A stretch of 42,662 bases of DNA from Burkholderiaceae bacterium (lineage in GTDB: Bacteria > Pseudomonadota > Gammaproteobacteria > Burkholderiales > Burkholderiaceae_C), in NCBI GenBank assembly GCA_004299095.1, contig SCQQ01000017.1, positions 1 through 42,662 on the forward strand, written 5' to 3'. Below the pieces are notes generated by a model. It was not told where the DNA came from. It saw only the letters and a program-made list of their open reading frames with translations, and made no database searches. Shown piece after piece: positions 1-8,053 of the stretch; within the stretch, counting starts at the first letter, position 1, and each line of letters starts with the position of its first letter. The translations under genes were made by a program, and so were the position numbers.

Positions 1-1333
1 CGGAGAGGCTCGGCGGCAGCACCAGCAGCAGGCGGTTCGCAGCGAGCCCGCGGTAGTAGCGGACGGTGCCATCGCTCAGGCGCCGGCCCTTGGACTGTCG
101 TTCGCCCGCGAGGAAGCCAAGCCAGCGCACGACGAGCTCCTCGGCCTGGTGGTTTGCGCCTTCAGCGTTCAGGCACTCGGCGAGCTGCGTAATCCGAGAA
201 TTCCACCCCGCACGCGGCTCGGCCATGATGCGGCGCAGGTCGCTCGCGATGCCCTCCCGTTCGAGGTCGCCTTCGGCCAGTTGCTCGCCCCAGTCCCGCA
301 CCGCTCCCTGATCGATCCCGTCCAAGCGAACCCGGACAGCGCCCGTTGCCGCATTGCCGGCTTCAGCAAGCAAACCAAGCTCCTCCCCACCAGCGTCCGC
401 TTCCGTCTGCCGCGGCGCCTCAAAACCGATGATGCGGCACCAGGTGCCGATCTCGAGCGAGGAGCTGCTGAGCTGCCCCTCGGCGTAAGTCGCGAGCACC
501 GGCAGCGTCGTCACCCTCAAGCGCTGCGCTTCACACGCGCACAGGCGTGTGAGCTCGCGGATGGCGGTGTCTTGGCCTGCTGCGTCGAGATGGCGGCAAA
601 GTGCGCGAAAGCACCGGCTCGCGGCTTGGCGCCAGAAAGCACGCTTGCGCCCCGCCTTGTAGCCGGCAGGCGGCCGCTCGAGCGCTCGCGCGCTCACTGC
701 CGCGAGCTGCCAAGCGGCCAGCGTCGCCGGATCCAGGAAGATGCGCCGCAGCTGCGCGCGGCCGGTCGTGTAGAGCTCGATATCGAGCCAGGCCCAGCGG
801 CCGGCCACAAGCGGACGCGCCCCTGCCGCAAGCGCTGCGAGCACGCCGCCCGCCACTGAAAGCGACGCCTGCCCGAGGCGCGTCACGAGCAGCGCGAGCA
901 CGAGCCCCGCACCTTCCTGCGGCGCGAGCGCCGCCGCGTCCGCCGCTCGAGACCACTTGCGGCCGAGGACGTAACGCTCGAGCGCCGCATCGAAGCGCGC
1001 GAGGTCAGCCAGATCGCCGCCCAGGGTTGCGGCCACGCTGGATCGTTGCTCGGGCGGCAGCAAAAAGAGACGCTGCGGCGTCTCCTTGTCGACCGTCCGC
1101 ATGCGCGCCTGCAGCTCGGAGAGCGCCGCAAGGCGCAGGGTCGGCTCCACCTTCGGGTTGGCGAGCGCGGCGATCGCTTCGGCCATCACGCGCTCGCCCG
1201 AAGCATTACCCGGAGCCCGAAGGACGTCCGGCAACCGCGCGTCGATGCGGTGGAGCGTGCGAATCATGAGCCGATACGCCTGCCGCGCAAGCTCGGGGGC
1301 ATCGCCCTCCGGCGGGTTCCAGAGCGCGTCCAT
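1..1333 (-). CDS. Second large tyrosine-recombinase-like protein (C-terminus beyond left edge)
   Basis: The reading frame stays open for 444 codons and runs off the left edge, so the C-terminus is not visible. Its ATG (1331-1333) overlaps the stop of the upstream 905-codon gene in a TGATG junction, which implies translational coupling. The visible part is Ala/Arg/Leu-rich and mostly helical. Its last ~70 residues, containing SDGTVRYYRGLAANRLL, resemble the SAM-like core-binding domain that precedes the catalytic domain in tyrosine recombinases. The catalytic domain would then lie outside the window. Family assignment rests on this motif and on operon context. No transmembrane or signal segment is seen. 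It is probably a partner recombinase of the same integrated element; the exact role is unknown. Confidence 0.55.
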   Translation of the reverse strand, partial: MDALWNPPEGDAPELARQAYRLMIRTLHRIDARLPDVLRAPGNASGERVMAEAIAALANPKVEPTLRLAALSELQARMRTVDKETPQRLFLLPPEQRSSVAATLGGDLADLARFDAALERYVLGRKWSRAADAAALAPQEGAGLVLALLVTRLGQASLSVAGGVLAALAAGARPLVAGRWAWLDIELYTTGRAQLRRIFLDPATLAAWQLAAVSARALERPPAGYKAGRKRAFWRQAASRCFRALCRHLDAAGQDTAIRELTRLCACEAQRLRVTTLPVLATYAEGQLSSSSLEIGTWCRIIGFEAPRQTEADAGGEELGLLAEAGNAATGAVRVRLDGIDQGAVRDWGEQLAEGDLEREGIASDLRRIMAEPRAGWNSRITQLAECLNAEGANHQAEELVVRWLGFLAGERQSKGRRLSDGTVRYYRGLAANRLLLVLPPSLS

Positions 1334-4050
1334 CAGGAACCCCGCCGCTGGTCAATCCACATCGGCTTGAACGACACCCGGGCGAGCAGGCGGGCCGCCG
1401 CGCCCTCCGCGATTTCCTGCAGCCGCCCCATGGGATAGGTCGAGAGCCGGTCCACAGGCGAGAGACCATCGAACCAGTGTCCCATCCAGGCGTCGAGGTC
1501 CTCACCCGTGAGTCCGTCGTCCTGCGCGAGTTCGGTGCGCACGAAACGGCGCAGCGAATAAAGCTCGAGCCCGAACACCGGGCTGCACAAGTGCTCGAAG
1601 TCACTCGGCCGGAACGCCCGCCAGCGGCCGCTTCTGCGTTTCTTGCCCTTTTTGCTTTCTCCGTCTCGTTCTTCTCCTTCGTCGCCCTCTTCGTTTTCGT
1701 CGCAATAGCGAAATGACGCCGTGCTCCCCGCATTCGCCGCTTTCATCCCGGCGTCGAGCGCCTCCAGGTGTCGCGCGTAGCGGTGGAGGTGCTCCTCAAG
1801 CGCCGCCGGAAGCGCGGTGATGCGACGGTGATAGTCCGAGCGCGCCTTGTCGACGAAGGTCGTGATCGGGTGGCGGCCTATGCCGCTCGCGGGGTCATGG
1901 AAGAAAACGGTGGTGACCGGGCGCATCGCGGTGCCGAGGACGAGCCCCGCCCATGTGTAGGCCGTGTACAGGTTGTGACGCTCGGCGCCCGCGGTATGCC
2001 TGATCTGCTCACGCAGCCACTCGACGAGCTGCGTGACTGCGGCGGCTTCGGGAACACGGCGCGCCCCGTAGCCGTGGCGGTCCGTCTTGGCAGCCGCAGC
2101 AGCAGCCGGAGCCGGCTTTGCCGCCACAATCGGGACGCTCGTATCCTCCTGCCAGCTGCGGCGATAGGCATCCCACACCGCTTCGGCGCGGTAGTACGCA
2201 TAGTGCGCGACGGTGGCGGAATGCGCATGCTCGCGGCCGGTGATGAGCCGCGCGATGCCCAGGTCGCCTCGCGTGACGTCGAGCAGGCGGTAAAAGAGAA
2301 AGTCGCGGCACACATCGGCCGGTGCCGCCACGCCACCGAGCCGATCGCTCACCCAGCGCAGCAACGCGGCGCGGCGCGATTCGGTAAGCCGCCTGATTGG
2401 CATGCCGGGGTGTGCAAGCTCATGCGCCTGAAGCATGCGCCAAAACCCGGTCCGATCGATGAGGCGCACCTGCGGCCAAAGCGCTTGCTCGCACGCGACA
2501 ACCGGCGTTCCCTCCCACGCTGGCGGCGGCGCGAACACCACCCACTGGCGCTCGGTGAGGCCGTAGTGAATGCGACCCGCTCGAAGCTTCGCATGCTGCA
2601 GCGAGGCATGGATTTCGAGCGTGCAGCCCGCTTCAAGCGGCCGGCCGAGGGCGATGGCCGCATGCAGGCAAGCCGCGGCCGCGGCATTCTCGGGCCCGAT
2701 TTTTTCTGGATCGGCGATGGCACCCAAGAGGCCCCGCACCTGCTCGGGCTCAAGCCTGCCCGGCACGAGCGGGTGCGCCATGTGCATGCGCCGCAGCCAG
2801 TCCGCCGCCCAGCGCGAGGCTGTCCCGGGGCGGGCGCCGGGCCGCGCCAGGCGCTCGACGCCGCCTTCCGGCAGGACGAGTGCTTCGATCGCGCCGTCGG
2901 GAACGGCTTCGGCCACCGGCAACCACTCTTGTCCGTCGAGCTGCGCTTCGGCCGCCTCCCGTGCGTCTTTCTCACGTTTGCGTCCCGCAACGACCCATTC
3001 GTCCCGATCAACGGGTCCCCGGGCCTCCAGCAACTCGGCCGTCAACTCCTCCACCGTGACGAGGCTCCGCACCGTGGTCTCCACCGTGGCACCCAAGCCG
3101 GCTTCGCGGATCCACGCGATGCAGGGGCTTTCGGAGACGCGCACGTAGCCGTCGTGGAACTGCCGGCGCTGCATGCGCTGCGGCGCATGCCTGGCCGTGC
3201 CGCCTGCGCTGCCCCTCGACCCGGGCCGGTACCAGTCCGGCACCACGTCCTGCAGCAGGCGGTCGATTGCGTCGAGCGGCTGCTGCAGCCTCTCGGGCCA
3301 GCGCCCGTTTCGCACCGCCACGACCCGCTCGGCGAGAGCCGCTCCGCGCCCGGGATCGGTGAGCGCCGCGAACAACCTGCCATATAACGAATCTGACAGC
3401 CGGCGAAACGCCAGCGACGCATCCGCGACGCGGCTCGCAAGGCGCGAGGACGGATAGAAGGGCCATTTGGGCTGCTCATCGGTCGCGTGCCATTCGCGGC
3501 AGTAGGCGAGGTAGCGCTCGGGCGCGACAGCCGACTGCGCGGCGAGCACGTACATCGAGAATTCCCGCTGGAGTGCTTCGTATGCCTCGTACGCCCGGTC
3601 TGCGTCGCGGGTGCTCGCCGCGGCGGTCGGATCCAGCGCGTAGAAGAGGTTGCCCCAGTGGTGGCAGACCGAAAGCGCGTAGCCGTCGAGCGGATTCGAT
3701 GCGTCGCTTGCCGTCCGCGCCATCTTCGCGAGGCGCGGGTCGGCTGCGGGCCACCCCTGGAATTCGATCCAGGCGAGCAGCGCCCGAAGCTCATCCGCGA
3801 ACTCCGCGGCCGAAAGCGCGCCCGGGACCATGCGCAGGCAGCCGTCAAGCACGCTACCCGATGCATCAATGCATTGCAGCGTGCGCTCGATGCCGTCGCG
3901 CAGGTAACGCAGGTCCGGCGGAACGCCAAGCTGTGTCGCCACCCGTAGGGTACGCTCGCGAGCGGGTGCCGAGCGGCCGTAGGCATCGATCAGGCCGGCC
4001 AAAGGCATCGCGGTTGCGGGGCGAGCGCGCTGCGGCACGATCTGGCTCAA
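1333..4050 (-). CDS. Very large tyrosine-recombinase-like integrase (905 aa)
   Basis: The C-terminal third carries the tyrosine recombinase pattern: box I Arg in LGTAMRP (R710), a lysine in VDKAR (K735), an H/Y-x-x-R box in YSLRR (Y831, R834), MGHWF (H858) and a candidate nucleophile in LSTYP (Y872). An earlier stretch shows a similar order: R470 in IALGRP, R588 in FLFYR, and H608 then Y617 nine residues later. That suggests a second catalytic-like core in tandem (inference). An acidic then basic linker lies at about 785-806. At 905 residues it is far longer than common integrases (300-450). The start is TTG at 4050 with no strong ribosome binding site; ATG at 4008 is an alternative. It sits between a small upstream gene (7-bp gap) and a coupled downstream recombinase. 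Likely role: site-specific integration of the element ending at the tRNA fragment. Confidence 0.7.
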   Translation of the reverse strand: MSQIVPQRARPATAMPLAGLIDAYGRSAPARERTLRVATQLGVPPDLRYLRDGIERTLQCIDASGSVLDGCLRMVPGALSAAEFADELRALLAWIEFQGWPAADPRLAKMARTASDASNPLDGYALSVCHHWGNLFYALDPTAAASTRDADRAYEAYEALQREFSMYVLAAQSAVAPERYLAYCREWHATDEQPKWPFYPSSRLASRVADASLAFRRLSDSLYGRLFAALTDPGRGAALAERVVAVRNGRWPERLQQPLDAIDRLLQDVVPDWYRPGSRGSAGGTARHAPQRMQRRQFHDGYVRVSESPCIAWIREAGLGATVETTVRSLVTVEELTAELLEARGPVDRDEWVVAGRKREKDAREAAEAQLDGQEWLPVAEAVPDGAIEALVLPEGGVERLARPGARPGTASRWAADWLRRMHMAHPLVPGRLEPEQVRGLLGAIADPEKIGPENAAAAACLHAAIALGRPLEAGCTLEIHASLQHAKLRAGRIHYGLTERQWVVFAPPPAWEGTPVVACEQALWPQVRLIDRTGFWRMLQAHELAHPGMPIRRLTESRRAALLRWVSDRLGGVAAPADVCRDFLFYRLLDVTRGDLGIARLITGREHAHSATVAHYAYYRAEAVWDAYRRSWQEDTSVPIVAAKPAPAAAAAAKTDRHGYGARRVPEAAAVTQLVEWLREQIRHTAGAERHNLYTAYTWAGLVLGTAMRPVTTVFFHDPASGIGRHPITTFVDKARSDYHRRITALPAALEEHLHRYARHLEALDAGMKAANAGSTASFRYCDENEEGDEGEERDGESKKGKKRRSGRWRAFRPSDFEHLCSPVFGLELYSLRRFVRTELAQDDGLTGEDLDAWMGHWFDGLSPVDRLSTYPMGRLQEIAEGAAARLLARVSFKPMWIDQRRGS

Positions 4051-4057
4051 GATCGGA

Positions 4058-4567
4058 TCACGGCCGGGTCAAGGGCCGCAGAAGCCGGGTGGGGTCGGGC
4101 GCGAGCAGCGCGATCCCGCGCGCCTTCAGCTCGCGCCGGGCCCGCCGTGCGGCGCGCTCGCTCAACTCCCCGAGCGCGAGCGGAGCGAGATGGCGGTCGA
4201 TGGCTTCGACGTCTTCTGCCTTTACCGATCCCGCCGGCAGCACAAGCGAGTACACATGCCGGGCCGGGTGGCGCTTGAGGGCGTTGGCATGCATAAACCA
4301 CCGCAGCGCGTCGACATTGCCGATTGCCCAGTAGCGCGCCGGCTGCCCATCCGCCTTCATCTCCAAGAGGAGCGGCGCCCGCAGCATCATGATCACGTTG
4401 GCCGACTCCTCGGAGACCGCGATATCAGGCGGCCGCCGACTGCCGGCGAAGACCTCGGCCGGGCAGTCGATGAGATCGAGCTTCACCTGCGCGAGCCGGG
4501 GCCGCGCCGGTCCGGTTTGCGCGCTGCGCCCATGTGGAGTAGTGGTCACCACGCACAATATACACAA
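4058..4567 (-). CDS. Small protein of unknown function, first gene of the recombinase operon
   Basis: A protein of about 169 residues that I do not recognise. It has a central block with ANVIMMLRAPLLLEMKADGQ and YWAIGNVDALRWFMHAN, then a charged helical C-terminus rich in Arg and Ala. No membrane or signal segment is visible. It ends 7 bp before the 905-residue recombinase gene and is probably co-transcribed with it, so it may be an accessory or directionality factor (context only). The first codon in frame is TTG at 4567, with further TTG or GTG codons at 4558, 4552 and 4549. A -10-like TATATT (4557-4562 on this strand) overlaps the first candidates, so translation may really begin at a GTG near 4549. 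Confidence 0.55.
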   Translation of the reverse strand: MCILCVVTTTPHGRSAQTGPARPRLAQVKLDLIDCPAEVFAGSRRPPDIAVSEESANVIMMLRAPLLLEMKADGQPARYWAIGNVDALRWFMHANALKRHPARHVYSLVLPAGSVKAEDVEAIDRHLAPLALGELSERAARRARRELKARGIALLAPDPTRLLRPLTRP

Positions 4568-4704
4568 AACTGACTAAGCTGTATTGATGGCCGTTAGTAG
4601 ACGAGAAAGGATGTTTTCTGGAAGCGCGCAAACCCAGTATCCGTAACGCTTTATGTCCATTTTTGTATTCTTATGGATCTGTATGGTGGCTACCAATATT
4701 CACT

Positions 4705-4742
4705 CCGAAGGGTCGTGGGTTCGAATCCCGCCAGACGCACCA
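4705..4742 (+). other. 3' half of a tRNA gene without its 5' half (putative attachment site)
   Basis: Positions 4715-4731 form a perfect T-arm: stem GTGGG / CCCGC with loop TTCGAAT. Positions 4732-4738 are the acceptor 3' strand CAGACGC, followed by discriminator A and an encoded CCA (4740-4742). The matching acceptor 5' strand (GCGTCTG) and D-arm are absent upstream, so this is not a functional tRNA gene. Integrases that target tRNA genes leave exactly such a 3' duplication at the far end of the integrated element. The recombinase operon lies directly to the left, so I read this as the right attachment site. The intact tRNA would lie beyond the left edge. The amino-acid identity cannot be told from this half. 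Confidence 0.8.
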
Positions 4743-5129
4743 GAATCAAGTACTTGCGTGGTTCCAGTCGAGAACGATGGCGCACTGCATCCCCTAACTC
4801 GGCGCTTCCGAACTGCCATTTCGATCCATGGCCCAATGGCCTGTTTCGGGACAAAAATCGACTCCGGGACGTTCTCGAGACGCGTGCGAGACAGCGGGTT
4901 CGGCAGCGCGCCGGATTTTGACCACTACACGCCGGGACACGCGCGGTGACCCTTGTCCGCAGGCTCAGGCCACCGCGCTGGGCCATGCGTCAGCAGCACC
5001 TTTCGCGCACTTCACGACCGGATGGGAAGAGCTGCCGCTGGCAATGTGTTGACCCGGACGGACAGACGGCAGGTTCGCTTCCCGCATGCTACGATGTCCA
5101 TACCCTGTACATGCACGCTGGAGAACACT
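4743..5129. other. Intergenic stretch between tRNA fragment and small gene pair
   Basis: I see no supportable gene in these 387 bases. Short open frames have no ribosome binding site or recognisable sequence. A TTGACC (5049-5054) and a TACGAT (5090-5095) are present, but with 35 bp between them they do not make a standard promoter. Confidence 0.5.
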
Positions 5130-5405
5130 ATGCCGACCGCCACCGCCCGTATCGTCGTCCAAGCCACGCCTCAGGAAAAGCGCGCACTGGTCGCCAAGGC
5201 ACGTGACCTCGGGATAAGCGTGTCGGAGCTCATGCGCACCGGCGCCGCCAATTTCAATCCGGCGCCAGAAGACCTGCTGGAGTTGGCGCAGGCCGCACAG
5301 GAATCCATCGACCGGTCCCTGGCGGCCATCGACGCGGCCGTGGCCAGTGTTGCCGAGAGCAACGCCCGGATCGCGGCCATGGAAGCCAAGGCGGCGCGCG
5401 CATGA
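5130..5405 (+). CDS. Ribbon-helix-helix-like small protein with C-terminal coiled coil
   Basis: This 91-residue protein opens with a strand-helix-helix pattern (RIVVQATPQEKRALVAKARD, then ISVSELMRTGA), as in Arc/MetJ-type DNA-binding proteins, antitoxins and plasmid mobilisation accessory proteins. The second half (about 48-90) is an Ala-rich heptad-like helix. The start is ATG at 5130, with CTGGAG seven bases upstream; a longer in-frame reading back to 4953 has no ribosome binding site. Its stop overlaps the start of the next gene (ATGA at 5402-5405), so the two are translationally coupled. The likely role is DNA binding and self-regulation in a small two-gene unit next to an integration site. 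Whether it is an antitoxin, a mobilisation factor or something else cannot be told here. Confidence 0.6.
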   Translation: MPTATARIVVQATPQEKRALVAKARDLGISVSELMRTGAANFNPAPEDLLELAQAAQESIDRSLAAIDAAVASVAESNARIAAMEAKAARA

Positions 5406-5608
5406 GCGGGACCACCGAGACCATCTGGAAGACACTGAAATCGGTGATCCAGATCGAGAGCCGCATCGAGCTGCTGGTCAGCACGACGCGCGAGCAGCAG
5501 GCGAAGATCGAGTCGCTGACCGAGCGCGTCATCCGGCTGGAGGCGCAAATGGACATGCTGTTGATCCATGCGAGCGCGCCGGGCACGAGGCGCCTGCCCC
5601 GCCAGTAG
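5402..5608 (+). CDS. Small coiled-coil protein coupled to the ribbon-helix-helix gene
   Basis: A 68-residue protein dominated by one amphipathic helix from about residue 8 to 55 (IWKTLKSVIQIESRIELLVS, then REQQAKIESLTERVIRLEAQ), a convincing coiled coil. A short Arg/Pro-rich tail follows. The ATG overlaps the TGA of the preceding gene by the ATGA junction, which implies coupled translation and probably a stoichiometric partner. I do not recognise the family. It has none of the residues expected of a toxin nuclease, so a structural or bridging role is more likely than a toxic one. A terminator-like structure lies 100 bp downstream. Confidence 0.55.
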   Translation: MSGTTETIWKTLKSVIQIESRIELLVSTTREQQAKIESLTERVIRLEAQMDMLLIHASAPGTRRLPRQ

Positions 5609-6093
5609 GGCCGGCAGCAGTCAGAGAAGGTGGATCGGGTCGCCGCTCGCCACGCATCAGCCAACGCAATAGCAAGTCCCCTGTGGCGCCGCGCCCTGGC
5701 GTGCCACAAAAAAACCGACCTGCCTCGAAAGGTGGATTGGTTCGGTTTTTTGACTGCGCTCAGGCCCGCTTCGGGAAGTAAACCGGGACAGATTCTCTCC
5801 CGTGACTGTGAAGCAAAACCGCTCCAGTCCTGCATGTCCTCGGCGACCACAACATTGACGATTGCACCGGCAACGATCTGATAGGGGGTACTTTCCAGCG
5901 TCCCCCCTGGCCGCCCAGAGGACCGCTGCGTCGGCATGGTGTGCTGCGCACTCGCATTGCCCACCGCCCTCAACAATCGGGGGCAAGAGGAAATCGGAGC
6001 GACGACCACTTATGTCCTCGTGGGGCAATCTTCTCAGATATACCGCGTTGCGATGCGCCGCATGGCGCATCTTGTTCGCGCATTGCGATGGCC
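5609..6093. other. Intergenic stretch between convergent genes
   Basis: These 485 bases separate the coiled-coil gene from the stop of the antiporter gene. Apart from the terminator at 5708-5752 I see no supported gene. A leftward frame across 5750-5890 contains a protein-like stretch (YQIVAGAIVNVVVAEDMQDW) that could be the remains of a coding sequence, but it has no clear start and would run through the terminator. Confidence 0.45.
5708..5752. terminator. Bidirectional Rho-independent terminator
   Basis: An A-run followed by CCGA (5709-5718) pairs with TCGG followed by a T-run (5742-5751), around a loop of about 23 bases. The A-run and T-run let the hairpin act in both directions. That fits its place between the rightward small gene pair ending at 5608 and the leftward antiporter gene ending at 6094. 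Confidence 0.65.
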
Positions 6094-7908
6094 TCACTTG
6101 CTTTCTTGTGCCGACGCCTGTGGAGCGGCCAATGCGGAAGTACCGCCGCGGCGATCCTCGTCCAGCAGGTGCTCAAGTTCTTGTGCGACTTGGCGTGTGG
6201 TCTGGGCGAGCTGGGTCTCGTCACGGAACACCGCAAACTGGCGTTCCAGCAACTGCTGGTCATAGCGTTGAAACCGGTCAAGCAACGCGCGGGTTTCATG
6301 CGCGGCTTGACCCAGACCTTCGAGCACCTGTTCAGTCAGTTTGAGGCTGGAATAAAAGGTTTCACGCACGCTCGCCGTGACGCCGAGTTCGCGCAGCAGA
6401 TGTGCGTGGTGACGGTTGCGGGCGCGCGCATAAATTTGCACCTTGGGAAAATGCGCACGTACGGTCTCGGCAGTGCGCACCGACGCTTCCAGATCGTCAA
6501 TCGCAAGTACGAAGATCTTCGCCTGACCCACTTTGGCAGCGCGCAGAAGGTCGAGTCGCGCAGCGTCGCCGTAGTAAACCTTGTTCCCGTAGCGCCGCAG
6601 TGCGTCTACTTCCTCGATATCGGCATCCAGTGCGGTGAATGCGATCTTCTGCATGCGCAACACCCGGCCGACGATCTGGCCAAAGCGACCAAAGCCGGCG
6701 ATCACCACGGGGTTGCCGGGTTCATCGATGCGGTCGAATTCGGGCGCCTTGCGCTGCTCGGCAAAACGGTGAAGCACGTGCTCGTTGAACAGCACCAGGA
6801 ACGGCATCGAGGCCATGGACAGAGTGACCGCCAGGTTGAGCAGGTCGGCCAATGCCCCGCTGAAAATGTGATAACCGGCCGCGGTGTTGAAAATCACAAA
6901 GGCGAACTCGCCGCCGAGAGGCAGGGTAAAGGCCAGATTGCGCGATGGAGCGGGTGGCAGTTGGTACACGCGGCCCATGCCATACAACACCGCGCCCTTG
7001 ATAAGCAACATGCCGCCAGTCACGCCGATGACCCGAAGCGGTACCGTTTCCAGCAGACCGAGGTTGACGGACATTCCGACCGCCACGAAGAACAACCCGA
7101 GCAGCAGGCCCTTGAAGGGCTGAATGTTGGCCTCCAGCTCGTGGCGGTAGCTCGAGTCGGCCAACAGCACGCCGGCAACGAAGGCGCCCAATCCCATGGA
7201 TAGGCCAATGAGATCGGCGATGAGTGCTGCGCCGATAACAATCAACAGGGCAGCCGCGGTGAAAATTTCCGGGTTGCCGAACCGCACCACGAAGCGGAAT
7301 ACAGGCTTGAGGATGTAGCGTCCACCGAAGAACAGTGCCGCAAGCACCACAAAGGTGGTGATCACGCTGTGCAAGAAATGTGCCTCGGGGGCGGCAGGGC
7401 CGCCATGCAGCACCTTGAGCAACGCCAGCACCGGGATCGCTGCAATATCCTGGAACAGGAGAATACCGAAGGCGGCACGCCCGTGTTGGTCGGTAAGCTG
7501 CCTTTTCTCGGCCAGCATCTGCAGGACAAACGCGGTGGAAGATAGCGACAAGCCGAAGCCCGCGATCAGCGCCATGATCCAATCGAGGCCCAATGCATTG
7601 GCGCCGAGCGCAAGGATGGCCGTGCTGACAATCACCTGCACCGCACCCATGCCGAACACCGTGCGCCGCAATGCCCAGAGGCGAGAGGGTTGCAGCTCCA
7701 GGCCGATGATGAACAACAGCAGGACCACGCCGATCTCTGAAAAGCTCAACAGGGCCGTCACCCCGGTGATGAGCTTGAGCCCCCACGGACCGATCGCCAC
7801 CCCGGCGATCAGGTAGCCCAGCACCGAGCCGAAACCGGATTTGCGCGACAGCGGCACCGCGATGCACGCGGCGACCAGAAACACCAACACCTGCGGCAGG
7901 AACGTCAT
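6094..7908 (-). CDS. KefB/KefC-type monovalent cation:proton antiporter with TrkA-N domain
   Basis: This 604-residue inner-membrane CPA2 antiporter probably exports potassium in exchange for protons, as in protection against electrophiles. Residues 1-375 form about twelve hydrophobic segments, with the LFQDIAAIP motif (Q153, D154) typical of the family. Residues 400-520 form a TrkA-N/RCK domain with the nucleotide-binding GFGRFG (405-410) and the acidic D428/D430 after strand 2. The C-terminal tail is charged and helical. The ATG at 7908 has GGGAG upstream; a longer frame back to 7950 is less likely. No KefF/KefG-type quinone reductase is beside it. KefB versus KefC cannot be settled by eye. 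Confidence 0.88.
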   Translation of the reverse strand: MTFLPQVLVFLVAACIAVPLSRKSGFGSVLGYLIAGVAIGPWGLKLITGVTALLSFSEIGVVLLLFIIGLELQPSRLWALRRTVFGMGAVQVIVSTAILALGANALGLDWIMALIAGFGLSLSSTAFVLQMLAEKRQLTDQHGRAAFGILLFQDIAAIPVLALLKVLHGGPAAPEAHFLHSVITTFVVLAALFFGGRYILKPVFRFVVRFGNPEIFTAAALLIVIGAALIADLIGLSMGLGAFVAGVLLADSSYRHELEANIQPFKGLLLGLFFVAVGMSVNLGLLETVPLRVIGVTGGMLLIKGAVLYGMGRVYQLPPAPSRNLAFTLPLGGEFAFVIFNTAAGYHIFSGALADLLNLAVTLSMASMPFLVLFNEHVLHRFAEQRKAPEFDRIDEPGNPVVIAGFGRFGQIVGRVLRMQKIAFTALDADIEEVDALRRYGNKVYYGDAARLDLLRAAKVGQAKIFVLAIDDLEASVRTAETVRAHFPKVQIYARARNRHHAHLLRELGVTASVRETFYSSLKLTEQVLEGLGQAAHETRALLDRFQRYDQQLLERQFAVFRDETQLAQTTRQVAQELEHLLDEDRRGGTSALAAPQASAQESK

Positions 7909-8053
7909 AAAGGTCTCCCGGCTGCACGATAGCCTGGCTCGATTGGACAATCTAGCTTAGCAAGCAACGCGAAACGCGCATCGTGCGCGATCAGGAAGTG
8001 AGCGGCCGCGCGGGTCTCATGAAGGATTCCGCGGTGGCAGGGCGTTTTGGCGA

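Noticed and set aside
1768-3387. A 539-codon rightward frame inside the large recombinase gene
   Set aside because: Composition is that of a GC-driven shadow; the opposite strand carries the recombinase motifs and a tight operon structure.
1-4742. Assignment as a recombinase-in-trio (RIT) element
   Set aside because: RIT elements have three tyrosine recombinases of roughly 300-450 residues; here the first protein is not a recombinase by eye and the second has 905 residues.
4705-4742. A complete functional tRNA gene
   Set aside because: No acceptor 5' strand, D-arm or plausible anticodon arm lies upstream; only the 3' half is present.
5049-5095. Promoter TTGACC ... TACGAT upstream of the small gene pair
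   Set aside because: The spacing is 35 bp, twice the usual, and neither box has a good partner at 17 bp.
5254-6009. A 251-codon leftward frame with a protein-like stretch near 5800-5890
   Set aside because: It runs through the terminator and overlaps the small gene pair on the other strand; no start or family could be supported. Kept only as a note on a possible remnant.
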